Assembly: GCA_030682475.1 (NCBI GenBank)
Contig: JAUXOA010000047.1
Span: 1 to 62,315 of the forward strand
Source: Rhodoferax sp.
Lineage (GTDB): Bacteria; Pseudomonadota; Gammaproteobacteria; Burkholderiales; Burkholderiaceae_C
Length of the DNA: 62,315 nucleotides
Direction of reading: 5' to 3'
Shown here: positions 36,385-45,125 of the stretch, one piece after another
Position numbering within the stretch: the first letter of the stretch is position 1
How the letters are laid out: every line of letters begins with the position of its first letter
Notes under the pieces: generated by a model
Database searches by the model: none
Told to the model about the DNA's origin: nothing
The model's input: only the letters and a program-made list of their open reading frames with translations
Position numbers and translations under genes: made by a program

Positions 36385-36831
36385 TCACTTGAACTTTGAG
36401 TTTGGATGCATTTCTTTCTCGAACTCAAGCGCCAGATCAGACAAGACATTCAAGTCTTCGTTATGCTGCACATGGAGAGCTGAATGGGCCGCGTTGCCTT
36501 TTGTGGGGTGATACACGATCCTCACAGGTTTTTGCTTTCTTACACAAACCTGCTTCACTTTATCAACCACGGCCACGGCGTACACGCAATTTTTTCCGAC
36601 ATTCAATGTTGCGCGTTGGGCATCTACACAATCACGTAAATTGGCCGCTTTGTCATTCTTGAAGTATTCCAGCCAGTTGACTGAGAGGAAGTCCTCATCG
36701 TTGCGATAAGAAAACGCTTGAGGCAAGATTCCCAATACATTGCCGTCCTCATCTCTGCGCAATCTTGCCGGTGGCACGTGCCGCATGATGTGATCCTGCA
36801 AGGGTAGAAAATTGCCACGCTTGATGGTCAT
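36385..36831 (-). CDS. Hypothetical protein, third gene of TIGR04255-linked operon
   Basis: 148 aa, not recognised. It starts exactly at the base after the previous gene's stop (TAAATG), implying coupling. Features: basic N-terminus TIKRGNFLPLQDHIMRHVPP, DEDFLSVNWLEYFK, a short VYAVAVVDKVKQVC segment, and a conserved-looking RIVYHPTKGNAAHSALHVQ with several His. No signal peptide or membrane segment. The His-rich HP/H patch could bind metal or nucleic acid; that is speculation. Confidence 0.7.
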   Translation of the reverse strand: MTIKRGNFLPLQDHIMRHVPPARLRRDEDGNVLGILPQAFSYRNDEDFLSVNWLEYFKNDKAANLRDCVDAQRATLNVGKNCVYAVAVVDKVKQVCVRKQKPVRIVYHPTKGNAAHSALHVQHNEDLNVLSDLALEFEKEMHPNSKFK

Positions 36832-37491
36832 TTAACTGAACCACTCTTCGGTGTGATGTGGCCGGAGTCCGGCAGCCAAGCGGTTCACCGTTGTGTCGCC
36901 TACATAGTGTTCAATCTCATCGTCGATCATGCGTGAGATCACCCACTTGACGCGACTGTTGCCTGAAAACTCAATCGTCAGTCGACTACTGCCTGCCGTC
37001 CAGGCGGCGATGAGTTGCCCCGAAGGCGTGAGACCCAAGCCGGGTCTCCTTTTCGGCTTTAGATCGCAGATCGCTTTGAGGAATGTCGCAAAGGATTCCC
37101 TTTGAAGAGGCCCATCGCCTGGCTCCCATTCGTCCACATCGTGAAGGGAGTCGATCTGGTTGAAAAGTTTGCTTCGCCATTGCGAATCCAGGTACATCGC
37201 AACTTGTGAAGTCATTACTTTGACGCCGGCCGTCGCGTCGAAAAGCTTTTCCTCAAGACTGCTCTCATACACCTGAGAGCGCAACATTGAAGGGGCCACG
37301 GGACTGCGCAATTGCTGAATGCGGCTTTCAATCTCCTGCGTCTGCTGACTCGAGTACTTAGATAGCCCTGCTGCCAGTTCACTGTGGATGGGTGTTTGGC
37401 TCTTGTAGTGGTTTGGTAGAAAAGTTTGCTTAGTCAATGCACCAACTGTGTACATAGCCGGACTATTCGAGAAAACGAGATCATTTGCCAT
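36832..37491 (-). CDS. Hypothetical protein, second gene of TIGR04255-linked operon
   Basis: 219 aa from ATG 37491 (MANDLVFSN), which overlaps the TIGR04255 gene's stop by 11 nt and has GGGAAC upstream; the frame is open to 37545. Not recognised. A helical stretch (SSQQTQEIESRIQQLRSPVA) is followed by MYLDSQWRSKLFNQIDSLHD and an apparent globular part with PGLGLTPSGQLIAAWTAGSS. No membrane helix or enzyme motif is visible. Confidence 0.7.
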   Translation of the reverse strand: MANDLVFSNSPAMYTVGALTKQTFLPNHYKSQTPIHSELAAGLSKYSSQQTQEIESRIQQLRSPVAPSMLRSQVYESSLEEKLFDATAGVKVMTSQVAMYLDSQWRSKLFNQIDSLHDVDEWEPGDGPLQRESFATFLKAICDLKPKRRPGLGLTPSGQLIAAWTAGSSRLTIEFSGNSRVKWVISRMIDDEIEHYVGDTTVNRLAAGLRPHHTEEWFS

Positions 37492-38266
37492 TTCTGTTCC
37501 CATTAAAAATTTCATCTCTGGCGCGCTGGCTGATACAGGCCTCAAATACTTGATTCTTCTTCAATCGCATTGCTTCTAAAAGCTCAAATATCTCCTTGTC
37601 GTTCTGCGGCACATCAAGTTCGCGACCAACATCCAGATCTAGGAGAAAAGATCTGTGATTGAGGATGGGAGATTCAACAACGCCCGAGTTCAAGGTCAAC
37701 TGGCACTTGATATCTTCGAAGTAGGAAATTGTCTGGACTGCACCCGCCATCAGCGGGCTCAGGATATCTGGTACCTGAGGAAAAACGTTTAGGAATTGCT
37801 CATTGTGAACCAACGGACCTGTCGCCGGGATATCGATCCTGTTGATATAACGCACGCCAATTCGTTTGATTTCCCGGTACCCTAGCGTTTTTTTCAAGAG
37901 CTTCCAATCTCTCATGAAACGTTTTGAAAAAGTAGCCCAGGAAGGATAAGGGGCGAGCTGAGACACTACTAGCGAGTTTGGCAGCGCTAGAGCAAGCTCG
38001 GTCATGTCTTGCGAGGAACGCCGATGTCCTTCAGCAACCTCGGTGATTGTCTTGCGATCCTTGCCAGCCTGAGGACTCAGTTCGATACCCACACTGATGT
38101 TCTGTAGCTGCTGGTGTATAGGGTAATTCTTGGCCAGCTTGTCGCTGACTGACTTCAACAGAGTTTTGCTGAGATTTTCAGCAAAATTGATACCAATCAC
38201 GGCCTCCGTGACAGGCGGATATTTATATCCCTCAGGTCTCGTCGCTGGCGTGTTGGTTGCTGTCAT
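37481..38266 (-). CDS. TIGR04255-like family protein
   Basis: 261 aa. The N-terminus YKYPPVTEAVIGINFAENLS and a mid-region GYREIKRIGVRYINRIDIP fit the sporadically distributed TIGR04255 family, whose function is unknown. Further along, ISYFEDIKCQLTLNSGVV and RSFLLDLDVGRELDVPQ continue the beta-rich pattern. Leader of a tight three-gene operon, visibly AT-richer than the core genes around it, lying between toxin-antitoxin modules and a restriction-modification locus. A role in defence is an inference from location only. Confidence 0.75.
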   Translation of the reverse strand: MTATNTPATRPEGYKYPPVTEAVIGINFAENLSKTLLKSVSDKLAKNYPIHQQLQNISVGIELSPQAGKDRKTITEVAEGHRRSSQDMTELALALPNSLVVSQLAPYPSWATFSKRFMRDWKLLKKTLGYREIKRIGVRYINRIDIPATGPLVHNEQFLNVFPQVPDILSPLMAGAVQTISYFEDIKCQLTLNSGVVESPILNHRSFLLDLDVGRELDVPQNDKEIFELLEAMRLKKNQVFEACISQRARDEIFNGNRNGK

Positions 38267-38758
38267 TGTTATGGTTTTGTTGATTTTTCTTTCAACGATC
38301 TCAATCGCCGATTTGCTCGTCGGCAGAGTTTAACCGCCAAAGACCCGGTCTAGGCCTCGGGCGCACACCTGATCCACCACTGCGAAAATTACAGCATATT
38401 AGCGTACTGTGCGTGAGCCTCTTCCAATAGCCGATCAATGTCGGCTTACGGATGCTGATTTTGACTGGGTCTAAGACTGCTTCGGGCACGCAACAGCCTG
38501 TCAGCCAGTCAAAACGACTACATTCCAATTCTCCGCATTGGACGTATGGGGGAGTCACGCTGGGCCAAACTGCGGGGTGTTTGTGCGTACGTGGCTTGAG
38601 GGGCGCCGTTGCATGGGCCTCAACGCAGCCTGGCGGGCATGCGTGCGAAGACGCGCTTTCATGTTCCGATACTTTCGGGGCGCAGTAATAGAGGCCTATT
38701 TGGTTTGAAACTACACTCCCGAAGTCACTTTCACGCTTAATTCGCTCCCTCTTCCTTC
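38267..38758. other. Gene-free region between the TIGR04255 operon and mod
   Basis: About 490 nt contain no convincing gene. The left part should carry the promoter of the minus-strand TIGR04255 operon. From 38636 on it is made of two repeats with inverted counterparts elsewhere in the window (38636-38676 with 62191-62230, and 38686-38785 with 59137-59236). Confidence 0.55.
38636..38676 (+). repeat. Dispersed repeat copy, inverted partner at 62191-62230
   Basis: A 40-bp match with about four mismatches, containing GTGCGAAGACGCGCTTTCAT. The similarity fades through 38697. The other copy is at the right edge of the window, in opposite orientation, within what seems a longer element. Confidence 0.7.
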
Positions 38759-38785
38759 ATGCCCACACTCAACTGGATCGGCAAG
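38686..38785 (+). repeat. About 100-bp inverted repeat spanning the mod leader and first codons, partner at 59137-59236
   Basis: The 87 nt ending at 38786 match the reverse complement of the second copy with only six mismatches by eye. They cover the mod upstream region and the first nine codons. Confidence 0.85.
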
Positions 38786-40501
38786 GATGCCGTCGTCAAA
38801 CACCACAAGGACGTGCCGTTCCGCCTGCTGGAGCCCGCGCCCGAGCTCTCGTGCGGTGATGCCGCCAGCGGCAACCTCATCGTGCAGGGCGACAACCTGC
38901 ACGCCCTCAAAGCCCTGCTGCCGCGCTACGCCGGTCAGGTGAAATGCATCTACATCGATCCGCCCTACAACACCGGCAACGAGGGCTGGGCCTACAACGA
39001 CAACGTCAACAGCCCCGAAATCCGCAAGTGGCTGGGTGCGGTGGTCGGCAAAGAAGGCGAAACGCTGGACCGGCACGACCGCTGGCTGTGCATGATGTAC
39101 CCGCGGCTGGTGCTGCTGCGCCAGTTTCTGCGGGATGACGGCGCGATTTTTGTGTCGATTGACGACAATGAGGTTGGGAACCTGCAGGCGTTGATGCGCG
39201 AAATATTCGGTCCCGCGAATGAGGTGGCCTGCATCGTCTGGGAGAAGGGCAAGAAGGGTGATTCCAAGTTGGTGTCCGTCACCCACGAATACATCATCGC
39301 ATTCGCGCGAAACAAGGCATTGCTGAAAGAACGCGGAGTGAGATGGCGGCGACGCAAACCAGGGATTGACGATGTGCTCGCCCAATACGATGCACTGCGC
39401 AAAGAGTTTGGCGACGAGCACCTAAAGGTACGCAAGGCGATGATGGCTTGGTACCGCGCATTGCCCAAAGGCGATCCGCGTAAATCGCACAAGCATTACA
39501 ACCAGTCCGATAAGCGAGGCTTGTACTTTCCCGATAACTTTCACGGGCCAGACGACGGCAGGGAAAACAGGCCCCGCTATCCGATACTGCATCCGGTCAC
39601 GGGTCAACCGTGCGCAATGCCCTCAACGGGTTGGCGCTGGGGGGAAGAGACGACCAAACAGGCGCTGGCCGAGGCCCCGCCTCGCATCCACTTCGGCAAA
39701 GACCACACGACTATTCCCAATCGGAAAAGCTATTTGTTCGAAATCGACGAGGAACCCATGCTCAGCGTGTTTTACACAGACGGGCGCGCAGCGACACTCG
39801 AAGTGGAAAGCATTCTGGGCGCTGGCGAATTTCAGTTCCCGAAGGATTCCAACGTGATTGCCGACTTGGTCGGGATGGTGACCGAGCCGGGTGATCTTGT
39901 CTTGGATAGTTTTGGAGGGTCAGGCACCACTGCCCACGCCGTGCTCAAGCACAACCGGAACTTGAAAACGCCCTTGAAATTCATCCTGGTGGAGCTTGAC
40001 GCTGGTGTGGCGCGCGAAAAAACGCGAAAGAGGGTTCACGCAGCAATTGAAGGCTACACGCCGGTCACAGGGAAAAAGCGCATCCCGGTACCAGCGCTTG
40101 GAGGCGGCTTCCAATTCTGCACCCTCTCCGCCGAACCGCTGTTCACCCCGCAAGGCCAGATCCGCGAGGACGTGCGCTTTGCGCAACTGGCCGAGTTCGT
40201 CTGGTTTGCCGAGACGGGTGCCGCGCGCCCTCACCCCAGCCCTCTCCCCGAAGGAGAGGAAGAAAAACGGTCGCCCTTGCTGGGCGTGCACGAGGGCCGG
40301 GCAATTTACCTGCTGTACAACGGCATCCTCAAAGATAAATCGGTCGCGGGTGGCAATGTGCTGACCGGGCCGGTGTTCGATGTACTTCCCGCCTTCGATG
40401 GCCCCAAGACAATCTACGCCGCTGCCTGCCGGCTGGGCGCGCCACGCCTGCTGCGCGAGCAGATTGTATTCAAACAGACGCCTTATGCGCTGGCGGTGTA
40501 A
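38759..40501 (+). CDS. Type III-like site-specific adenine DNA methyltransferase (Mod)
   Basis: 580 aa. N6-adenine methyltransferase of the beta class: motif IV IDPPYNTGNEGWAYND (DPPY at residues 67-70) precedes motif I SFGGSGTTAHAV (about 386-397). DNEVGNLQALMREIFG is the Mod-typical helix. A repeat-derived insert ARPHPSPLPEGEEEK sits near residue 490 in frame, listed separately. ATG 38759 matches the start in the degenerate second copy at 59161. The gene leads mod-antitoxin-toxin-res. Recognition sequence cannot be deduced. Confidence 0.92.
   Translation: MPTLNWIGKDAVVKHHKDVPFRLLEPAPELSCGDAASGNLIVQGDNLHALKALLPRYAGQVKCIYIDPPYNTGNEGWAYNDNVNSPEIRKWLGAVVGKEGETLDRHDRWLCMMYPRLVLLRQFLRDDGAIFVSIDDNEVGNLQALMREIFGPANEVACIVWEKGKKGDSKLVSVTHEYIIAFARNKALLKERGVRWRRRKPGIDDVLAQYDALRKEFGDEHLKVRKAMMAWYRALPKGDPRKSHKHYNQSDKRGLYFPDNFHGPDDGRENRPRYPILHPVTGQPCAMPSTGWRWGEETTKQALAEAPPRIHFGKDHTTIPNRKSYLFEIDEEPMLSVFYTDGRAATLEVESILGAGEFQFPKDSNVIADLVGMVTEPGDLVLDSFGGSGTTAHAVLKHNRNLKTPLKFILVELDAGVAREKTRKRVHAAIEGYTPVTGKKRIPVPALGGGFQFCTLSAEPLFTPQGQIREDVRFAQLAEFVWFAETGAARPHPSPLPEGEEEKRSPLLGVHEGRAIYLLYNGILKDKSVAGGNVLTGPVFDVLPAFDGPKTIYAAACRLGAPRLLREQIVFKQTPYALAV
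40228..40260. repeat. REP-like palindrome inserted in frame within mod
   Basis: CCTCTCC (40241-40247) and GGAGAGG (40253-40259) form a perfect 7-bp stem with a 5-nt loop; with the preceding CCCTCACCCCAG it matches the widespread intergenic repeat of proteobacteria that encodes PHPxPLPEGE when inside genes. Confidence 0.7.
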
Positions 40502-40534
40502 ATTACGCTTTCTTGATATTGAAAGGGACGCACC

Positions 40535-40741
40535 ATGCAAACCGCAGAAATTGTTGCCGAGGCATGCAAACTTGACTGGACTTCACGCCTTGAAATAGCT
40601 CAAATCATTTTGCAGACTTTGGAGCCTCGAGACGAGGAAATTGACCAACTCTGGAAAGAAGAGGCGCAGCGTCGTCTCGCCGCGCACCGCTCCGGGCTGG
40701 TTCCAGGGGTCCCGGCTGAGGACGTGCTGGGTCACCTTTGA
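40535..40741 (+). CDS. Addiction-module antitoxin component (TIGR02574-like) inside the restriction operon
   Basis: 68 aa. Small acidic/helical protein with EIDQLWKEEAQRRLAAHRSG, the characteristic C-terminal half of this antitoxin family. AAAGGGAC precedes the ATG. Its stop overlaps the toxin start by one base (TGATG). It sits 33 nt after mod, so the whole set is probably one transcript. A same-length relative (roughly 40% identical by eye) lies at 58843-59049. Confidence 0.8.
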   Translation: MQTAEIVAEACKLDWTSRLEIAQIILQTLEPRDEEIDQLWKEEAQRRLAAHRSGLVPGVPAEDVLGHL

Positions 40742-41040
40742 TGCGGGCTATTTTTGACCCGCAAGCGCAAGCAGAATTTGACGATGTGCGTCGGTACTAC
40801 AACCAGCAAAAGACCGGGCTGGGCGATGACTTCACTGAGACGGTTCGCCAAGGGCTACAACGTGTACTCGCGCAGCCTGAATCTTGCCCGGTCGAATTCG
40901 ATGACGTTCGCCGTTTGGTGCTGAGGCGTTTTCCCTACAAATTGCTGTATTCGGTCGAAACTGATCACTTGTATGTGATTGCCGTCGCCCATCAGCACCG
41001 AAAGCCTGGCTACTGGCGCGACCGCATCGCAAAACCATGA
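40741..41040 (+). CDS. RelE/ParE-family toxin inside the restriction operon
   Basis: 99 aa. MRAIFDPQAQAEFDDVRRYY, then EFDDVRRLVLRRFPYKLLYS and YVIAVAHQHRKPGYW are hallmarks of ParE/RelE toxins. The C-terminal RKPGYWRDR motif is complete. Its end overlaps the res start (ATGA), placing the toxin between mod and res in one coupled chain. Whether it inhibits gyrase (ParE) or translation (RelE) is not decidable here. Confidence 0.85.
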   Translation: MRAIFDPQAQAEFDDVRRYYNQQKTGLGDDFTETVRQGLQRVLAQPESCPVEFDDVRRLVLRRFPYKLLYSVETDHLYVIAVAHQHRKPGYWRDRIAKP

Positions 41041-43745
41041 CGCAGTTCACCCCCAAAAAATACCAGCAAGACCCGGCCAGCGGCGGCGGCGTGCTCGACA
41101 GCGTGGAGGCTTACTTCAAGGCCTGCCACCAGCATGGCCGCGCCTCGCTGGCCTTCACGGCAGTCACCGAAGACCTGTGGGGGCAGGGCTTGCCCTATCA
41201 CCCCCTGAAGGATTTCGCGCCCGACATGCCTTACTTTTGCCTGCGTGTGCCCACGGGCGGCGGCAAGACCTGGCTGGCCGCCAAGAGCGTGGCGCTGGTC
41301 AACACCCACCTGCTGCGCGTGCCGCACAGCGTGGTGCTGTGGCTGGTGCCGAGCAAGCCGATCCGCGAACAGACGCTACGCGGCCTGAAGGACAGGGCCC
41401 ATCCGCTGTATGCAGCGCTGAAGGATGCAGGCCCCGTCACTGTGCTGGACCTGGCCGAGGCCAAATCGATCACGCGTGCCACGCTGGACACCTCCACCGT
41501 GGTGATCGTGGCCACGCGGCAGGCTTTTCAGGTGGAGGACGAAGAGAGCCGCAAGGTGTATGAGTCCAGCGGCGCGCTGATGCACCACTTCGAAAACCTC
41601 TTGCCCGCGCAGCGCGAGGTGTTGCTGAAAGACGGCGACACGGTACCGTATTCGCTGGCCAACGTGCTGCGCCTGCGTCGGCCGTTCGTGGTGGTGGACG
41701 AGGCGCACAACAGCCGCACCGAGCTGGCCTTCGACACGCTGGCGCGCTTCTCGCCCAGCGGCATCATGGAACTGACGGCCACGCCCGACATGGAGCGCAC
41801 GCCCAGCAATGTGCTGCACAGCGTGAGCGCGTCTCAGCTCAAGGCCGAGCAGATGATCAAGCTGCCTGTGGTGCTGGAGACCGAGCCCAACTGGCAGCAG
41901 TGTCTGGCTGACGCCATCGCCCGGCGTGACGCACTGCAAAAGCTGGCCGACGATGAGCGCCGCCAGGGCGCGCCATATCTGCGCCCCATCGTGTTGATCC
42001 AGTCCGAGCCGCGCCGCGCGGGCATGGACACACTGGACTTTGAGCGGGTCCGCCAGGAGCTGAGGACCAACCACGGCATTCCCGACGATGAGATCGTGGT
42101 GGCGACCAGTGAAGAAAAGGGCTTGGAAAAAATCGACGCGGACTACAAGCAGGGCATCAGCGACCCGGCTTGCCCGGTGAAGTTCGTCATCACGCAAAAG
42201 GCGTTGGCCGAGGGCTGGGACTGCCCGTTTGCCTACATTCTGGTCAGCATGGCATCGCTGCACTCGGCCACGGCCGTGGAGCAACTGCTCGGGCGCGTGC
42301 TGCGCCAGCCGGGCGCCGAGCATCGCGCCGCGAAAGAGCTGAACCAGTCCTACGCCTTGGTGGTGTCGCGCAGCTTTGCCGAGACAGCCAGCGCGCTGCG
42401 CGACCGGCTGGTGCAGGGCGCGGGCTTCGACCGCAAAGACGTAGCCGAGTTCGTGGCCGCCGCGCGGCAAGACCAGCAGATGTTTGACCTGGAGGGGCTG
42501 GGTAGCCGCGTGGTGGTGCGGCCGGTGGTGGTGACGCTGCACGAGAAGCCTGATCTGAAGGCGGTACCCAAGGACATTCGCAACACGCTGGAAGACAAGA
42601 TCGACTTTGACAAGAAGACCAGCACCTTGACCATTCGGGCTCCACTGACGGTTGATGAGACCGAGGCGCTGAAGCTGACAGTGGGCACGCCACTGGCGAA
42701 AGCGGCCATCGACAAGGCCGCCGAGGAAAGCCGCACCACGGCCATCGAGTTTTTCAGGACACCCGCCGAAGAGGGCAAGACGCTGCTGGTGCCGCAAATG
42801 GCTTTGCGCGTGCAGGGCAAACTACAGTTGTTCGACGACCCGGAGGTGCTGGACTACCCGTGGGAGTTGTCCACCTTCGACGCCAAGCCCACGCCCGGCG
42901 ACTTGGCGGCGTTGGGCGCGGCGCTCAAGGTGGCGGAAGGCGGTGTGATCGACGTGGACGAAGTCAGTGGCAAGATGATCCAGAACTTCCTGCCGAACCT
43001 GCAGCGCGACCTGGGGCTGGCCTACACGCCCGAGCATTGGGACACGGTGAAGCTGGCCGGCTGGCTATGCACCAACGTGCCCGAGCCCACGCTGACCCAT
43101 GCGAGCAAACTGGCGTTTGTGTCGGGCTGGTTGTCGGACCTGCTGGTGCAGCCAGGCTTTGACCTGGGGCGCGCGAACTTGCAGAAGTTTTTGATGCGCA
43201 ACCTGCTGGAAACGCGCGTTCGTGAACTGCGCAAAGACGCGGTCAATCGCGCTTACCAGCAGACCCTGTTTGGCGATGGCCATGCCGGGCGCGTGACGGT
43301 AACCGCCCAGCTTCCCTATGACTTTCGCCCCGAAGCCTACGCGCCCAGCAGGGACTATGACGGCCGCTATGGGCTGCACGCATTCCGCAAGCATTTTTAC
43401 AGCCGCATTGGCGACTTTGACAGCAAGGAAGAGTTCGAATGCGCCGTTTGGCTGGACATCGAGGCGCAGAAGGGCCGTTTGCAATACTGGGTCCGCAATC
43501 TCGCGCGGCGCGAAGGCGCATCGTTCTTCCTGCAAAAAGCCACCGGGCGCTTCTACCCGGACTTTGTCTGCAAGCTCAATGACGGCAAGTTTTTGATCGT
43601 GGAATACAAAGGTGCCGACCGCTGGACCGATGCGCAAGACGACCGGCTGATTGGCGGCCTGTGGGCAGACTTGTCCGACGGCTCATGCCGGTTTGTGATG
43701 GTCAAGGACAAGCTGTGGAATGTGATCGAACCGTTTCTGACCTGA
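41037..43745 (+). CDS. Type III-like restriction endonuclease subunit (Res), DEAD/DEAH translocase with C-terminal nuclease
   Basis: 902 aa. SF2 helicase motifs are in order: Walker A RVPTGGGKTWLAA (residues 70-82), DEAH at 221-224 in VVVDEAHNSRT, motif III ELTATPD (about 245-251), motif VI VEQLLGRVLRQP. The C-terminus has a PD-ExK site: RFYPDFVCKLNDGKFLIVEY then KG. All essential residues appear intact, so the enzyme should cut DNA with its Mod partner. The 5' end overlaps the toxin gene by 4 nt. Confidence 0.92.
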   Translation: MTQFTPKKYQQDPASGGGVLDSVEAYFKACHQHGRASLAFTAVTEDLWGQGLPYHPLKDFAPDMPYFCLRVPTGGGKTWLAAKSVALVNTHLLRVPHSVVLWLVPSKPIREQTLRGLKDRAHPLYAALKDAGPVTVLDLAEAKSITRATLDTSTVVIVATRQAFQVEDEESRKVYESSGALMHHFENLLPAQREVLLKDGDTVPYSLANVLRLRRPFVVVDEAHNSRTELAFDTLARFSPSGIMELTATPDMERTPSNVLHSVSASQLKAEQMIKLPVVLETEPNWQQCLADAIARRDALQKLADDERRQGAPYLRPIVLIQSEPRRAGMDTLDFERVRQELRTNHGIPDDEIVVATSEEKGLEKIDADYKQGISDPACPVKFVITQKALAEGWDCPFAYILVSMASLHSATAVEQLLGRVLRQPGAEHRAAKELNQSYALVVSRSFAETASALRDRLVQGAGFDRKDVAEFVAAARQDQQMFDLEGLGSRVVVRPVVVTLHEKPDLKAVPKDIRNTLEDKIDFDKKTSTLTIRAPLTVDETEALKLTVGTPLAKAAIDKAAEESRTTAIEFFRTPAEEGKTLLVPQMALRVQGKLQLFDDPEVLDYPWELSTFDAKPTPGDLAALGAALKVAEGGVIDVDEVSGKMIQNFLPNLQRDLGLAYTPEHWDTVKLAGWLCTNVPEPTLTHASKLAFVSGWLSDLLVQPGFDLGRANLQKFLMRNLLETRVRELRKDAVNRAYQQTLFGDGHAGRVTVTAQLPYDFRPEAYAPSRDYDGRYGLHAFRKHFYSRIGDFDSKEEFECAVWLDIEAQKGRLQYWVRNLARREGASFFLQKATGRFYPDFVCKLNDGKFLIVEYKGADRWTDAQDDRLIGGLWADLSDGSCRFVMVKDKLWNVIEPFLT

Positions 43746-43763
43746 GGGGCAACGGAGACATCG

Positions 43764-45125
43764 TCACGCCGCTGGCAAAACAATGTCCAACTGCGCGCCA
43801 CCCGAATCTGCACGCGAGAGCGTCAGTTCGCCCTGATGGCTGGCAACCAGATCGCTGACCACTGCCAAGCCGATGCCATGGCCGGGCACCCGCTCATCCA
43901 GCCGTACCCGCCGCTGGAGCACCGCCTGCGGGTCGCTAAAACCCGGACCATCGTCCGTGACGCGGATGCACAAGCGGTTGATGTCGCGCCAGATCCGTAC
44001 CGACACCTCGTGTTGGGCCCATTTGGCCGCATTATCGAGCACATTGCCCAGCATCTCGAAGGCATCGCCTTCGTCGATCCGCCAATTCAATTCCGGCGCG
44101 CAGTCCAGCGTGAAAACCAGCTTCTTTTCAGCATAGACCTTGGCCAGCGTGTCGCGAATCCGGTTCAAGATGGGTGCCAGCGCCAAAGGCGGCGCAAAGC
44201 GCGCAGCACCACTGGCGCCCGCCCGGCCCAACTGGTGCGTGACGATGTCATCCATGCGGGTTACTTGTTGCGCCACCATGGCGGGCAGTTGGCTGGGCTC
44301 GTTGAGTGTGGCGCGCAAGACTGCCAGCGGTGTTTTGAGGCTGTGGGCGAGGTCATCGAGCGCATCTTTGTAGCGGGTTTGCCGCGCCCTCTCCTGATCA
44401 ACCAGAACATTGAGATTTTGGCTGAGTGCTGCGAGCTCGCTCGGGTAGCGGCCCTCCACCCTGGCCTGCTCTCCCTTCTCAATGCGCCCGATTTCCCGCG
44501 CCATCCGCTCCAGCGGTGCCAGGCCCCAGCGCAGCAACAGAGTCTGGGTGAGTAGCAACAGCAAAGCGGTGCCGCCGAGCCAACTCCACAGCGTGCGCTC
44601 AAAGGCTCGCAGTTCGCGATCAAACTCGGCCTTGTCTTCCAGCACGGAAAAAACCAGCGGTGCCACCCGGTCGTTGGCAGACCACTTGACAGCATAGCTT
44701 GCGGCCAGAAACGCGCGACTTTCTTTGCCTTTGTCGTCGCTCTGTGCCCGGGGCGCGACGATGGTGTCAAAGCGCCACTGGCCCGCCTCCAGACGGCGCT
44801 GAAAGGGCAGATTGAGCCCCAGTGTGGACAAGGACTGCCATTCTTCACTGTTGTCCAAATTGGCGATGTTGGCGTACAGCCCCGAGGCCGGCAAGGACAG
44901 ACGCGGCTCGGCCAGTGCGGCTGGCATGACCAGTGAGCCCTTGGCATCAAGTTCGGCACCGGCCATCAGCAGGTAAACCGTGGTTTGCAAACGGGCAAAG
45001 TGTGCCGCGCGCACGCTGTCCGCATGCGCCTGCTGCACCGCCCAGCCAGCGCCTGCCAGAAAGGCCAGCAACACCAGGGCCGCCCCCCAAACCAGACGGG
45101 CGTGAATAGACCAAGGCGCCTTCAT
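43764..45125 (-). CDS. Two-component sensor histidine kinase (PhoQ/QseC-like)
   Basis: 453 aa. An N-terminal transmembrane segment (about 8-30), a periplasmic domain, a second one (about 178-198, SWLGGTALLLLLTQTLLL), HAMP and a phosphoacceptor DLAHSLKTPLAVLRATL. ATP-binding boxes are seen: N in NVLDNAAKWAQHE, DDGPGFSD, and GHGIGLAVVSDL. The start overlaps the response regulator by 4 nt (ATGA). Input signal unknown; the PepSY gene upstream is a possible partner. Confidence 0.9.
   Translation of the reverse strand: MKAPWSIHARLVWGAALVLLAFLAGAGWAVQQAHADSVRAAHFARLQTTVYLLMAGAELDAKGSLVMPAALAEPRLSLPASGLYANIANLDNSEEWQSLSTLGLNLPFQRRLEAGQWRFDTIVAPRAQSDDKGKESRAFLAASYAVKWSANDRVAPLVFSVLEDKAEFDRELRAFERTLWSWLGGTALLLLLTQTLLLRWGLAPLERMAREIGRIEKGEQARVEGRYPSELAALSQNLNVLVDQERARQTRYKDALDDLAHSLKTPLAVLRATLNEPSQLPAMVAQQVTRMDDIVTHQLGRAGASGAARFAPPLALAPILNRIRDTLAKVYAEKKLVFTLDCAPELNWRIDEGDAFEMLGNVLDNAAKWAQHEVSVRIWRDINRLCIRVTDDGPGFSDPQAVLQRRVRLDERVPGHGIGLAVVSDLVASHQGELTLSRADSGGAQLDIVLPAA

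Noticed and set aside
41376..42797. Long minus-strand frame opposite res
   Set aside because: Antisense shadow of a GC-rich gene; Gln/His-rich composition is typical of such shadows.
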